Shown here: positions 21,106-33,008 of the stretch, in pieces
Position numbering within the stretch: the first letter of the stretch is position 1
Layout: every line of letters begins with the position of its first letter
Assembly (NCBI GenBank): GCA_029721435.1
Contig: CM056584.1
Coordinates: 12,682,239-12,746,238, forward strand
Source of the DNA: Gymnothorax reevesii
Taxonomy: Eukaryota > Chordata > Actinopteri > Anguilliformes > Muraenidae
Direction: 5' to 3'
DNA: 64,000 bases
The notes under the pieces: model-generated
Seen by the model: only the letters and a program-made list of their open reading frames with translations
Databases searched by the model: none
Told to the model about the DNA's origin: nothing
Translations under genes and position numbers: made by a program

Positions 21106-22984
21106 AAAAAATATATATATTATTATATTATTGACCGAGTACCTCAATTTTAATATTTAAGGAATCTTGGGGCTTGTTACAATACTTCTACAATGTGAAT
21201 TTTGATAACAGTCATTTTTAATGTGGATATGATATGATGGCCAAGCAGGAAGAAGCAACAACTAAAGTGGTCCAAAAAAGAGCAGACAGTGGATCCTTTT
21301 ACTGTGATGCAGCCATTGAAACCAGGAGAGACAACAGTTATGTCATGGCACGATATAACCGTTTCCAAAATATCAAATCTTATCGAGATTATATCGATAT
21401 ATGCCCCATTCCCAATACAACATCAGATGACACATGGAAAATACATTTTTTCCATTAAAAAACTACACGAGGAGAGGCTTCAAAGCACAGAATGAAACCA
21501 AGAGTAAAATGTGCAGCCTTTGCAAAGAGGCGCGGGACTGAGAGCATTACAGGAGCCCTGCAATCTGCCAGAAATTCCTTGAGTAGTTTTCCTCTCTTGG
21601 TTTCCATGCCTTTCCTCCCGTTGCAAGCTGGTTGATGAATAACCAGTTTCTCCGCCGTGGTCCGGGCGCCGGGGCTAGCTCCGGGCTACATAAGGAAACG
21701 TTTGTTCTAGCGGAGCTGAATGGGGCCTTGTGTGTCGGACATAGCAGAAAAGATACAGCGGGCTGAAGACTAATGCCCCATTCACGCTGCGGAGCGCGAA
21801 CCGCTCTCCCGCTAGCCCCAACCGAAAGCACTTGACCCAGCTCCACAGATTCTGCATAACAACCAGATATTCGACTATCAATCCTTCCACCCCTTCTTCA
21901 GCATTACCTTTACTCCTGGTTGGAAACGGAGGCATCCGGTGTTATACTGACTCCTCATCATTCTGTCTTCTCCTGGGACGAGATGGCCGTCACCGCTTGG
22001 ATTCTAGTCCAATTTATGTCCAATAAAGTGCCCTGAGTTGGCATGTTTCAGCGTCGGGTTAGGTTAGCTCGTCGTGGACTTCAGAATATTAACAAATAGA
22101 CTTTGTGCTGACTGTGCCCGAGTTAGTTGTCGCATGTCTTTCCATTGCAGTGCACAAAGCGGAGAACCTAAACAATGAAGAGCTGGCGTACGATTTTATT
22201 TAATACTGCAGCCCTTACCCAGAAACTGCACAATTAGCCAATCAATTTGTAGATTCTGTAGCACATTTAGAGCTCCTTGTTGAATGACAACCAACTAGGA
22301 CTTCAGCAGCTGGACGTATTCTGTCCAGATGTTGTAGGCAGTGCTGATTTCATATTCTCCCAGGGAAAGGTTTTCTGGGCCACACTAGCATTCCCCTAAG
22401 CCTCTTCTTTGTGGTTGTAATTCCCAGTGTCGACACCCTGCTTTCTCCATAATTCCACGTTTATCTCCATTGTTTTTTTGCTCGCCCATGCTGCCAGGAG
22501 CAGTGATTATCCCCATTTTTCTCACACTAACTTTGTTATCCCCATATTTGTCCTTTCTCAGGAGAAGGCTTGTGCCAAAAACACGGAGTCAGGGTGAGTG
22601 TGGGGGCAGGCTAAGGTGACGAGGCTTAGCGCGGCTAATGGAGCTAACGGGTGCCCATCCAGACATGAGCTGCGTGGGCCTGCTTGTTCCTGTCTCCGTG
22701 GTGCTCAGGAGTGGGGTGTGGGGGTTCAGAGTAACACTGGGAGGGACTCGCCTGTGGTCTCTGCTTCATTAGGAGTGTCATACAGCACTAATCGCTCCTG
22801 GAGCACTCGGCTCTTTGTGTGCATCAGAGTGCTGCTCCGCTGAAATAACTGCACCCATTGTCTCCCCTGCAGCTAAGCTCTCGGCTAAGCCTCGTTTTGT
22901 TTATATTTGGCGGGGATGCTGGCAGAATCGGTGCGTACAGGATCCGTTTTATGTACCAGAGTTAAATTTGATGTCCGTGAACTG

Positions 22985-22986
<2 letters not shown>
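21106..22986. other. Unassigned sequence
   Basis: An A/TA tract lies at 21103-21130. The interval 21640-21830 is GC-richer. No gene or recognised repeat. Confidence 0.5.

Positions 22987-23045
<59 letters not shown>
22987..23045 (+). repeat. (AC)n microsatellite, about 29 units
   Basis: The longest perfect AC tract in the window. Confidence 0.98.
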
Positions 23046-23050
<5 letters not shown>

Positions 23051-25395
23051 TACTGTTAGCACAATGAGCGGTTTCCTCTGTGGTGGAATTATTTCAAATG
23101 CAATTTCTTCTTCCTAGTTTAACTATTCCGCATTCCCTTCCCTTTGGTTTCTCGTATCAGAGGTCGCTCAGAAATTCTTCTGGAGTTATATTCCGCCTTG
23201 GCGGTGTAGGGAATCCAACAGATTTCCTCCAACACCGGAGGGAGGGGTTTCCCCCTCTCGCTGTAAACACAAACAGGTAGAGGAGGGAGGGCGGGGGCGA
23301 AGGATGCCTGAGATGAGGAGCGTGAGAACTAGAGTCTGCCACGCCCACCTGGGAGACACCAGCATTCACACTGGATACAGTTGGTAGGAGCCAGGAGATG
23401 GCAATGCCACACTTAGGCTTGGATTCAAGCGTTGTTTCTCTAGTACTAGTTCTAGGTTTTTCTTTTTTCAAAGTTGTGTTCTCCTGCAGACATTTCCACT
23501 GATAAGATTTCACACACTGCTGAACTTTCTGAACTGTGCCGCAAACATGCCGCTTGAATCCAGACCTTGTATCGGTGTGAACTTTAATCTTTTGACGTAA
23601 CCTTTAGAGAGGATCTGGCTTTGGCAGGTGACGAATGAATTCCCCAATCTTTAAATGCAATCGTGATGAGGGGGAAATGGGGGGCGAGAATAGAGGAGGT
23701 AAACAGAATCATGATGAAAAGATGACTCTCGGGGCTCTATGGATCAGCAGTATGGTGATTTTGTAATGAGGGCTAAACCATCTTCTAAGCTGTCCTTGGA
23801 TATCATGACGACTTCGTAATCCATTTGTGATATTTTATGCGTGCGCGTGCATGTCTGCCGCACCATACAATTATTTCTTGCGTCCATAAAACCCCGCAGA
23901 TGTAATAACTCTCTGAAACAAACATACTTATGACTTTGCAAGTTATGAAGCAATGTCATGTCCTTTGGAGTCGTGGGGCTCAATTTATTGCGGGACTAGT
24001 GATTAAAATAAATAAGAATGCGAAAGCGATGAGGAAGTGCATTTTTTCCTCGTGGCGGTTGGGTACGCGGTTGAAAATTGACTGTTTGCAGACTATGAGA
24101 GGTCAGAACACTGTGCATCCACCCTGCCCTAACTCGGCCCATCCCATATACGGTTTCCTGCGCTCAAAATTTCAAGTCTGCTCCGCATTTCACGCTTCAT
24201 GGGTTAACGATGAAAGCTCGCTTGTCCTACTTCCACTATAAATATTTTGGAGAATGTTTTGGACTGAGCCATTGGCAATCTGCCATCACGTAATGGGGAA
24301 TGTGCATAAGAAAGTGTTAAACATTCAAATTATACAACATAAACGCTTACCTTTCCTGAACTTCATCCACGGTTCACGTTTGGGTCAACGGAACCAGACT
24401 TGTGCACATTTGTACAAGGATAAAGAAAACACAAAGCGCGTATGAAGCCAAGTAATTTGTGGTTTAGTGCAAAGCAATGAGGCACATGCAGCCAGTAATG
24501 AAAACATAATAATACGAACGCGATTTTGATTTGCTAAGTGTCTGTCAGAAGTCCCTGGTGTCTCTTTAGTTCTTATCTTTACGAACACTAAATAACAACT
24601 ACGTTAATTCAAAATGTAAAGCGTGGGCTTATATCACATATCCTTAGCTCTGTTTGCAGACACATTTGACACAAATTAACGAGCTTTGCGCATAATTAAG
24701 AATTCATTGCTTCTTTCCCTCCCTTTTTGTTTCTTGTGTAAATTCTCCGCGGCAGCTTTGGAATGCGAGACAGGAATGCTGTCCTGTTAGCAGAAAGGGG
24801 GTTTGATCGCGGAAAACAATGTCTCTGTGTTTTGTGCCGTGGCCCTAGTCACGCAATGCCTGGTGTACACGCTTCCAAAAAAACCTTTTCAGGCTCCCGC
24901 TCGAGAGAGTGATCAAATACCTCCAACTGACAGAATCGCGTGCAGTTCAGGTACTTTGGGAAAGCGCTGGTCGAATGCCAAGAGAAGGATACAGGCCTAT
25001 TAGCAAATACAGACTGGATACGCCAGCAATGCACTGTCCCTCTCAGGCGACTCGCCCTGACTCATGCGCTCCACGTGTACTTGTCTCGAAGTTCAATCTA
25101 TTTTTAAAAGGGGCCATAGAATTTAGGTGCATTTTGCCGGTCAGTCTGGACAAGATTATAATCTGATGCTAAGCGCTGCACTACCGGGGTGGGGTGGGGT
25201 GGGGGGACACTCCACATGAGCCTGCTGTTGATGCACCAGCTTTCGTACATAAGCTTCACGTGGGGTCATCCGCTGTTTTTTACCGTTTCGTCTGCAGTTT
25301 CTCGCCTCAGTGTTGTTTATTTACGAACAGTTCGCTCAGCCAATTTGTAAAACCGAGGCAGATATTGGGCTTTGTGTGTGTAGCACAATGACTGG
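23046..25395. other. Unassigned sequence
   Basis: No gene or recognised mobile element. A short ggggt-type G-rich run lies at 25184-25206. Confidence 0.5.
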
Positions 25396-25602
25396 TACAC
25401 TGTAAAAAAAAAAATAAAAAAGTTTTCTCAACTGAAAAAAGTTAGTGTCCAGGCTGCCTTAAAATTTCAAGTTAACTGAATTTAAGATTATAAGTTGAAT
25501 ATTACCTCTACTTGTCATCTCAAGTTCAATGAGCTTAAAATTTTAAGGCAGCCTGGACACTAACTTTTTTCAGCTGAGACTACTTTTTTTTTTTACAGTG
25601 TA
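25396..25602. mobile_element. Palindromic MITE with TACACTGTAAAA ends
   Basis: The first 95 bp and the last 95 bp are near-perfect reverse complements. The outer end is tacactgtaaaaaaaaaaa, and the strongest shared block is gttagtgtccaggctgcctt followed by aaaattt. Both ends start with TA, so a TA target duplication is possible. The whole 207-bp unit could fold into one hairpin with a short loop near 25480-25515. No coding capacity. Confidence 0.92.
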
Positions 25603-25772
25603 ATATTTTATTTATTAATTTATTTATGGTTTACATTGCATCACATTGTTAATGTACTGTTAGCCGCGCATCACAGACAATGGGGTAAGCTCCTCCCTCT
25701 CATCCTTGGGCCCTCTATCTCAGCCCTAATAATGGACATTTCTGGTCTCAGTCACAAGAAACATTCTGTATT

Positions 25773-26024
25773 TCTCCTGTGATCTGGAAAAACTGTGAAT
25801 TTATCAGTGGCAAGGATTCTCGCAACTGAACAAAAACCTTTGGATTCTGGACTTCTCCTAACAGAAAAAAAAAAAATAGAAACTTGATCTGGACAGTTCA
25901 AATAACACTAATAGTTAATGTTTTAACATTTTCGCCACTCTTATTTACTGCAAAAGAGGGTCAAACTCAGTTTCTCCAAAAAGTGACATATGTAGCTGTC
26001 TAGGTTTTTCCAGATCACAGGAGA
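25773..26024. repeat. 21-bp perfect inverted repeat pair
   Basis: Sequence at 25773-25793 (starts tctcctgtgatctgg, ends aaaac) recurs as its exact reverse complement at 26004-26024. About 210 bp of AT-rich sequence lies between. It may be the ends of a small non-autonomous element; no target duplication was found. Confidence 0.7.
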
Positions 26025-26215
26025 TTTAGGCAGGGACATACACTTCAAGCAGCATTCCATATAAATTACTGAATCTAACTCTATACAGATTGTGTTCATT
26101 TCAAGCTATTTATTTTGAATAATAATAAAAAAAAAACTTCCTTCCCCATCTCCAGAATACTTTTCAGTTTTTTATCAGTTTTTCACAATGCTGGACTCAA
26201 AATAAAAGGGAAATG

Positions 26216-27175
26216 CACAGCCTGGCCAAAAAAGTCACCTTCCAGATTAAACTAAGCAAATGGGTAAGAGACTTCCATTAGATCATTACTGCAGTAATTA
26301 ACATGTTTCAGTGGGCAACAAGTTATTTAACCCTAACTGATGCTGTGAGTAGCTTCTCATTTCTAAAACAGCCATGTTTGAAGAAATATCCAGTGGTCAT
26401 GGAAAAAATATTACTTTGTTTCAGAGGGGTCAAAATAGTGGCCTGCGTCAATCAAAGAAAACAGCCGAGAAGATTTCTGAAAATACTATAATTGGGTTAA
26501 GAAGCGTCCGAAGCATTATTGAAGCCTAGAAGGACAGTGGTGAACCATCATCTTTGAGGAAGAAATGCAGTCAGAAAAAATCTTGAATGATCGTGATTGG
26601 AGATCACTCAAAACTTTGGTGAAATCAAATTGTAAAAAAATCCACAGTAGACCTCATGGCCATGTTTAATAGTGAAAGAGCGTTTCCACTTGCACAATGC
26701 AGAGAGAACTCAAGGGATTGAGATTAGACAGCCGTGTAACCGAACGAAAACCACTTACCGGTGACAAAAGGCCAATGGAATAAAGGCTTCAGTTTGCTAT
26801 GGAACATTAAGCAATGGGAAAAGGTCACATGGTTTGAGTCCAGATTTATCCTGTTCCAGAGTGATGGGCGCTTCAGGGTAAGAAAAGAAGCTGCTGAAGT
26901 GATGCATCAATCATGCTTATTGCCTCCTGTAGAAGCCTGTAGGGGCAGTGTTATGATCTGGGGTTTTGTCAGTTCATCTGGTCTGGGTTCAGCAACTATA
27001 TGTGCCCAAAACTTGAGACAAGATGACTGAATATACTGAAGGACCAGATGTTTCCATCAATGGACTTTTTTCTTCCCTGATGACACGGACATCCAAGATG
27101 ATGATGCCATGATTCATCGGGCTCAAATTGTGACAGAGTGGTTCAGGAAGCTTTTTTGTGGACCTGCACAAGCTA
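26216..27175 (+). mobile_element. Tc1-like transposon, 3'-truncated
   Basis: The 5' terminal repeat reads cagcctggccaaaaaagtca (26219-26238), typical of a common fish Tc1-like family. The body then follows that family in order (from memory): ggtcatggaaaaaatattac, the ttgaatgatcgtgattggag block, and the transposase segment. It stops near 27175, shortly after a segment equivalent to the middle of the catalytic domain, so the last third of the gene and the 3' terminal repeat are missing. Confidence 0.88.
26280..27175 (+). pseudogene. Tc1-like transposase pseudogene
   Basis: Transposases of this family use a DDE/D triad to cut and rejoin DNA at TA. Here the N-terminal DNA-binding half is recognisable only at DNA level, with many stops. 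An open stretch at 26761-27030 encodes KVTWFESRFILFQSDGRF, then EVMHQSC and GSVMIWGF, hallmarks of the catalytic domain. The first catalytic Asp, normally in a WSDES-like motif, is lost: only WFES remains. A QDDDAM-like stretch near 27090-27110, in another frame, preserves the region of the second Asp. The segment that would carry the third acidic residue lies beyond the truncation. Frameshifts, in-frame stops and truncation make it dead. Confidence 0.88.
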
Positions 27176-27587
27176 CGCAACAATGAAAGCAGGATACGCG
27201 TGGCAGCCATCTTGCAAATGTGTCCATGTATTTACAAGCAAGAATATTTCCAGCCTAACGCGACATGTGCACAAGGTGTAATATGCATCTAAACGGTCAG
27301 AGCAGTGTATAGTTGCATTATCCATAAACTTAACCCCTCGTGTGTTGCCCATAGGTGTTGCCATGATTGTTTACTTAAGCCAAACTCTCTCATTGGATTC
27401 TTTGGTGTGCGTCTTACGGAAGTAAGTGCGTACAGGAAAACACCTGAACAAATACACTCACGCCGTTTGCCGGTTCACTACGCAAACGCATGGTTGAATC
27501 ATAGCAAGTTTATTTCCTGACCTTCGCGGCTTCCAGTTTTTAAAAATGCTATTTTTATGTTAACACTCTTATTGTGAAATTTCAATT
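27176..27587. other. Unassigned sequence
   Basis: No gene or recognised repeat. Confidence 0.5.
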
Positions 27588-27809
27588 GACTCCTGGCTCA
27601 GGAGGTAGAGAGGGTGGGCTAGGAATCACAGGGTCCCTGATTCGATCCCCGGTGCCTCCAGAGAACATGTTGACCCTTGCCTGCTCCTGATGTCCAGGTT
27701 GGCACCTTGCATGGCAGCATCTGCCATCAGGGCGAATGGGAGGCGGAATTATAAAGCTCTTTGTGTCATCTGACTAGAAAAGCGCTATATAAATGAAAAA
27801 AAAATTAAC
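27588..27809 (+). mobile_element. tRNA-derived SINE with V-SINE-like tail
   Basis: A-box-like TGGCTCAGGAGG lies at 27594-27605 and B-box-like GATTCGATCCC at 27639-27649, at tRNA spacing. A body follows with ccaggttggcaccttgcatg and gcagcatctgccatcagggc. The end is agaaaagcgctatataaatg plus an A-run, the tail shared by many fish SINEs and their partner LINEs. No clear target duplication is seen. Confidence 0.88.
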
Positions 27810-28580
27810 TAAACAAACCATCAGTAAAATAAAAATGTGTTGTATTACAATTCCCTTGAAGACATCTACGGAAGAAGTCATGTTCATCTGAGTAATCAGA
27901 TTGGATTGGACAGCTGGTGCGTCCACTTACGTTTTATTCGGCGTCATATTGCGCTTGTACAATGCAATTTACACATAACTTACGGCGCGTTGCCCAGAAC
28001 AGGGTGAAATTACATTCGCTTTACTTAAGAGAATGGGATCTTTTAATGGGATGGGAAGTTCAGTCACCGATGCAAGGCTGCATCCCGGCTTGAACAAAAC
28101 TACATGTACCATAGTGCTTTGCTTCCAAGCGTCAGGCGAGCTCCGAGTGTTGACTGCTGCGCTCCACGAAGAATGGCTCAGTGTGTGCTGGCCTGCCTGT
28201 GGGACGCTGTGGTGAAATCGCTGAAAGCGTGAGAAGAGATTGAACGGTTGCAGTTCAGTGTAACCTCTGGAACACATCCTCGCCTCCCCCTCTCCCTGCT
28301 CCAGCTGCGCTGTGAATGCTTGGAATCGGACAGGACGCACTCGGATTAAAAACATTTTGTGTCGCTCATTCTTTTTCTTTTTCTTCATGAAGAAATTCGG
28401 TACAAGAGAAGTAAGAACCTTCACTTTCAGGACTCGCACGGATAATATACACATCGCTTTCGGTTCATGTGGAGGTGTGCATGTGTGGGAAAACATTTTC
28501 ATTGGCGAAAATACATGGCATGATTTCTGTATTTTACCCTTATATGCTATCAGCGTATCATTTTGAACTTTTTTTCCTAT
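27810..28580. other. Unassigned sequence
   Basis: A 217-codon frame on the minus strand (27969-28622) and shorter frames on the plus strand overlap here. None resembles a known protein, and frames this long are expected by chance in 64 kb. Confidence 0.45.
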
Positions 28581-29009
28581 TTCAGCAAGCAATAATCGGA
28601 CAAAAGGTTTTTGATGCATCATTCTTGTAATTTCAGGGATATAATGGAAAAGAGTATCATCCTGTGGATGGGTCCTAGAGTTGGAATCTCGTCTGGTAGG
28701 ATGTCACATGGGTCTGCGTTTCAGAGGTGCCCTGTCACGGATACTAACGGAGACGGAGTGCGCGCTGGGATATTGATGGATACGCATGGTGATCTGATGA
28801 GCTGCCTCAAGCGCTTGAACTTTCTATTGGATTCATAACTTTACCCGCTGTGGATGCTTACCGGTGCCGCCTGTCAACGGGACCTACCTGTTCCTTATTT
28901 GGTGTGTACGAAATTGTGCCACCAGGATGCACAGGGATGCGTGGTCTTTCTTTAAGTGGATTAATGCTCCTTTGAGTTTTATTGCATGCGTGGACGTCTG
29001 CTTAGGCAG
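28581..29009 (+). other. Possible untranslated exon ending at a splice donor
   Basis: Repeat-free sequence of balanced composition ends at gcttaggcag followed by gtaaga (29010-29015), a consensus 5' splice site. The last 130 bp look compositionally like a constrained leader. No long frame, acceptor or promoter can be tied to it. Weak inference; it could equally be ordinary unique DNA. Confidence 0.25.
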
Positions 29010-29689
29010 GTAAGACTTGTTCATTTCAAGTATGTTTTCAATGAAGCCGATCGCGGGACTCCTTTTTCTGGGAACAGACGTAGACCGTCTTGTGGGATGA
29101 CGTGGGGGGTAAGGCTTATAACGGTTGGAAGAATCAGCATAATGCGAATTGACTTCTGTCTTTTCTAGTCATAGAGGGTTATAAAACCACAACGTTGTGG
29201 AAAAAGTACGCAGTGAGGACATGCATCGCTGTGATCTCCTCCCATCTTCGATGACCGGTTTTATTGTGGTCTGCCTTTTGCTCAACCCGCTATTTTTTTA
29301 AATAGCAGAGCGAAATGGGGTCAGCAAAGATTTATTTATTTATTTTTTTTCGAGATTGGTGTTATAATTTAAAAGCGTCTTATTTTGTTGAGACTGTTTG
29401 CATTGTGACTGAAATGCTTTCATCCTGCACCAAAAGTTACTACATCGTCTCATAAGAACGGTGATCAAGTTTTGTTTTATATTTAATGGTGCAATTTCCG
29501 TCTAATTAATTGAATTTATTTGAGCAAATTTAATTTAATTTAATTAATTTAATTGAGCAATATGGGATTTGGCGATGTCCTGTCGGAAACGAAGCCGAAA
29601 GAAATCCTCTATGGCCGGTGTTTTGTGCTGTACAACTGTAAGAGCGACTGCATAGTTTAATCCTCCAGAGTCACACTGTAGCACCTGCA
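29010..29689. other. Unassigned sequence
   Basis: A (TTTA)-type run lies at 29331-29350 and ttaat-type repeats at 29523-29552. No gene seen. Confidence 0.45.
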
Positions 29690-30070
29690 GTGTAAGCGTG
29701 TGCGCGACGGCTATAATCTGACACCTGAATCAGCGGGCTGCGTGCGGCTGCGCATTTGAGCCAACGCGAGCTTGGGCGCAGGTGCGTGTGCGCTTTTTTA
29801 AAGGACTGCTTTCTCTTCATTTTCGCCGGGATTTTTTTTTCAGGATCTGTCGTTTTCAAAGAAAGGGCGTCTTTGGATCACTAAACCGCGAGTTTTTAAT
29901 GGACGAACCAAAACGGAGAGTGCCCTGTCAAAAGCCTATTAAGCCGTGCTGTATACAGTTTGCCGGCAGCTGCGAAGGCGGTTTGTGGGGGCTCATTCAT
30001 GCCCGGCGAAGCTTGGCACCTGTCCCGTATCCATGCCGCTCAGGTGTGACTAAGTAACCTTGCGTGACTT
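29690..30070. promoter_or_regulatory. CpG-rich block
   Basis: By eye count about 30 CpG dinucleotides occur in about 380 bp, close to the number expected from base composition, whereas surrounding sequence is CpG-poor. Such blocks often mark promoters in fish. It lies about 700 bp downstream of the possible splice donor at 29010. No start site or coding exon is identified. Confidence 0.4.
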
Positions 30071-30722
30071 CCAGGGACAGTCATTTCCTCTGTAACGTGT
30101 TGCGCTCGGGGAAATAATTTAACAGCTGCGCAGTTTTGCCCTGACTTTTAGCGCAACTTTTATATGCCTACGTCTGGCCAACTGAGTGAGTTGTAGGTAC
30201 AGTTGAAACTTGTTTTTTTAATGGTTTAATTTGTATAGCCTTTACTATATACTGTCTGTCCCTCATCTGGCAAGGTTGAGATTGGCTGTTCAGGCCATAT
30301 TGTAATACCATGGCATTTTGAAACCATATGGGGTCTGTCACCAATCTCATTTGAATAGGGAGCAAAATAACCCTCTTGTCCCTTCAACAAGAGGTTTTGT
30401 TTCCCCTCCTGACCTTCAGTTTGTGTTTAAATGAGCCGGGGAGAGAGAGTGAGAGGGACCACACAATGTCACTCCTTTCATTCCCCCAAACCCAAGCCCC
30501 CACCCATCTGCAACTGATGGAGCCCACAGACATCTGTCCGCTTGGAGCATAACTGAGTTCTGCTTCTGCCTCTCTTCAGTGGTCCGTTGTGCCGCTTGTG
30601 CTTCCTCTCATCATGGATCCTAAAACACCACGTGACTCCAGATGAACCCGCGATTGCTCTGTTAGAGGATGGGGAGGATTATGAGGTGCAGCCTCTGTCT
30701 CATGACTGGTTTTCATGATTTA
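30071..30722. other. Unassigned sequence
   Basis: No gene or recognised repeat; a GA-rich stretch lies at 30438-30460. Confidence 0.45.
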
Positions 30723-30850
30723 AAACCGGTAAAGCTGCTTTCGCACCGGACGCGAAACAAATTTTTCGCACGACAGATTACATTCAAAGTCAATGCAAAG
30801 ATGCGAATACACGCGCTTCGCAGCTTAATGGCGGTAAAAAGCTTGGATGT
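30723..30850. repeat. Probable dispersed fish repeat fragment
   Basis: The order aaagctgctttcgcaccgga, cgcgaaac and attacattcaaagtcaatgc matches, from memory, a common teleost non-autonomous DNA element whose end reads like GCTGCTTTCACACCGGACGC. Only one side is present. Confidence 0.5.
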
Positions 30851-31071
30851 GTGATGTCAGCGCTTGGCATCTTCTGTCTCGGTGCTGATGTTGCAGACGC
30901 GTCCTCCCCACAGTCTTTGTCAATCTGTTGACCTTTGTTAGAAGCAAGTGCTGTAGTCTACCTCATGGTCTGGACTTAAAGCTCAGGGTACAACTCAGGT
31001 CTACAACCATCCCGCTGTACAACACTCCCAGCAAGCCTGTTAGACCTCAGTCTGTGGTCGACTGTCGTCAA

Positions 31072-31360
31072 GTAAAGTCACATTTTATTATACAGCACAT
31101 TTAAAAACAGAAGGAGTTGACCCAAAGTGCTTTACAGAAGAGGCAGATAGATAACAAATACAACAGGCAAAGGTATAGAAGCACAATAAGGCAATAGTGA
31201 GGTTAAAAACATAAAACTCTAAGACTCAACAGTTAAAAAGCAGAATTAGATAAATAAAATGAATAAAATTGAATAATAAGACAGAGCAGAATTAACAATG
31301 AATGGATAAAATATAAATTAAAAGATAACATGGAAAGTGTTAAAATAGGCAGTGTTTTGC
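31072..31360 (-). repeat. Dispersed repeat with LINE/SINE-type 3' tail
   Basis: On the minus strand the sequence reads tgtaaagcactttgggtcaa, then ctccttctgtttttaaatgt and gctgtataataaaatgtgac, the tail type of a fish retroelement (from memory). The adjoining 31140-31360 is A-rich with ataaaat units and may belong to the same insertion. Confidence 0.6.
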
Positions 31361-32295
31361 CAGTACGGTGTGTGATTTCTTTATTTATTTTTTGTAGCTA
31401 TTTTTTTTTAACCCTGTGAGAGTTTTGCTATGAATGGGAGAGGAAGCAGAGGGTGCTGTGGAAATGGTGGTGAGCATCCGATAGGGGGCGCTGTTGTGCC
31501 TACATTCAGGTCATGGACTTCAGTATGGTCGAAGGTCAGAACAAACTGATGTCACTCCTTGAATTGCTGAGGACAACCGAAGTAAATGCATACGCTATTG
31601 CTATATGTGTCTTTTATTGTTGTGAGACATGCAGGCTTGCATGTGTCTACATGCATTTACGTATTCTGTCTGCATGCTGATTTTTAAGTGTTTGTGTTTG
31701 CCTGCAGTATTTTTGTTTGCGTCTGTGTTTTGTCTACATGCTTGTTTTTAAGCATTCATTTCGGCATTGCTTATGCTTGGGTGGGTGTGTTTTGTTTCCA
31801 TATTTATGTAGCCTGTTTGAATTGCTGTGTGATATTTGTATGTTACTCGTGTGACTGTTTGCATATATTTCTGCACACTGTGCCTGCATTGGTATGATAT
31901 TTGTGTTTCTGTTTTGTATTCATCTATACTGAGTTTGTGTGAATGTTTGTGTGCATTATTTATCGAGTGTGTGTGTGCGTGTTTGTGTGTGTGTGAATAG
32001 ACTGTGAGGGGAGCCAACTCTCATAAGGCGAGCTCTGTGCTGCTCCTCGTCTCGCAGAGGCGGATAGGTGTGTTCAGAGGAGCACCTGTCTCCACAGAGT
32101 TGGGTTCTCTCCCTCCGCGGTGCACAGTGGGGCCTGTGTTCAGTCTGTCCCTGGTGCAGACACTACACCATGTGTCCTGCAGACACTGTCTGAGCACCAC
32201 CTCCACTATCCAGCGCTTTCCCGCCTGCCAGCACACAGGATTGATGCGTTCACTCCGGCCCCTCAATAAAAGCATCTAGTTATTCACCCAAGCCC
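31361..32295. other. Unassigned sequence with degenerate TG-rich part
   Basis: About 31685-31995 is loosely TG/TTTG-rich, with a short GTGTGT run near 31966-31995. No gene seen. Confidence 0.5.
31478..31493 (+). promoter_or_regulatory. CTCF-like motif
   Basis: CCGATAGGGGGCGCTG matches the vertebrate CTCF core (CCNNNAGGGGGCGC) at nearly all strong positions. A motif match alone does not show binding. Confidence 0.45.
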
Positions 32296-33008
32296 TTAAA
32301 GGGATTGTTCATCCATAAATCAAAATTCACTCATCGTCTACTCACCCCAAGGCTTATCGAAGGGTCAGTGAATTTCTTTCGTCCTCAAAACACTTTGAGT
32401 TACAAAGAAAACCAGCACTGAAGACAAATCCAAACAAGTGGTGCCAGGAACAACAAACCCCGCCCCTCGCACATACTTTCCCCTACTTGTAAGAAATTCG
32501 ATAGGGATCTATTCTAGGTCAGTGGCAATCTCTTTACTGAATTTGGGGTGAATCTGGCCATTAGTTTTCCCGCTAGAGTGTTAACAAACAAACACACAGA
32601 AACAAACAAACGAAAGCTCACAAACAAACCGAACCGAAAACAATACCCCTTCCCTCACCCTTCGGCTGGGGCGGGGCAATCAACTGAAGTCAGTGGTGAC
32701 CAAGTTTTCAAGCGTAAAAAACATTTAAAAAAATACAAAATGCCTCCATACTGCTCATGCGGTGTAATCCAAGTGTCCGTAAGCTCCGACATTCAAATTT
32801 GACTTGAAAAGACGTCTTTTCACCATGTTTTTAGCCTAAATGTCCAATGTAGCCACTTAGCAAGGAGGCGTGTTTATCTTATCGGAAGAAGTTGACCCTG
32901 CTAGGGTGCCCGGCGAAGGTAAATGTGCTGTTCAGTGACCCTTTGATTAGCCTTGGGGTGAGTAGATGATGAGTGAATTTTCATTTTTTGGGTGAACTAT
33001 CCCTTTAA
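32296..33008. mobile_element. MITE of about 713 bp with TTAA ends
   Basis: The left end is TTAA followed by agggattgttcatccataaa. The right end, read inward on the minus strand, is TTAA followed by agggatagttcacccaaaaa. The inverted arms stay alike for about 75 bp, through attcactcatc, tctactcaccccaaggct and aagggtca. TTAA at both outer edges fits a piggyBac-type target duplication. The interior includes tgcctccatactgctcatgc and ggtgtaatccaagtgtccg, which I recognise from memory as part of a very common teleost MITE. No transposase. Confidence 0.93.

Noticed and set aside
27594..27649. Functional tRNA gene at the SINE head
   Set aside because: Box spacing is right, but stems mismatch and the SINE body continues directly.
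27969..28622. 217-codon minus-strand frame as a gene
   Set aside because: Longest frame of the window but low-complexity in places, no recognised motif, overlaps plus-strand frames, and its span shows no splice or coding pattern.
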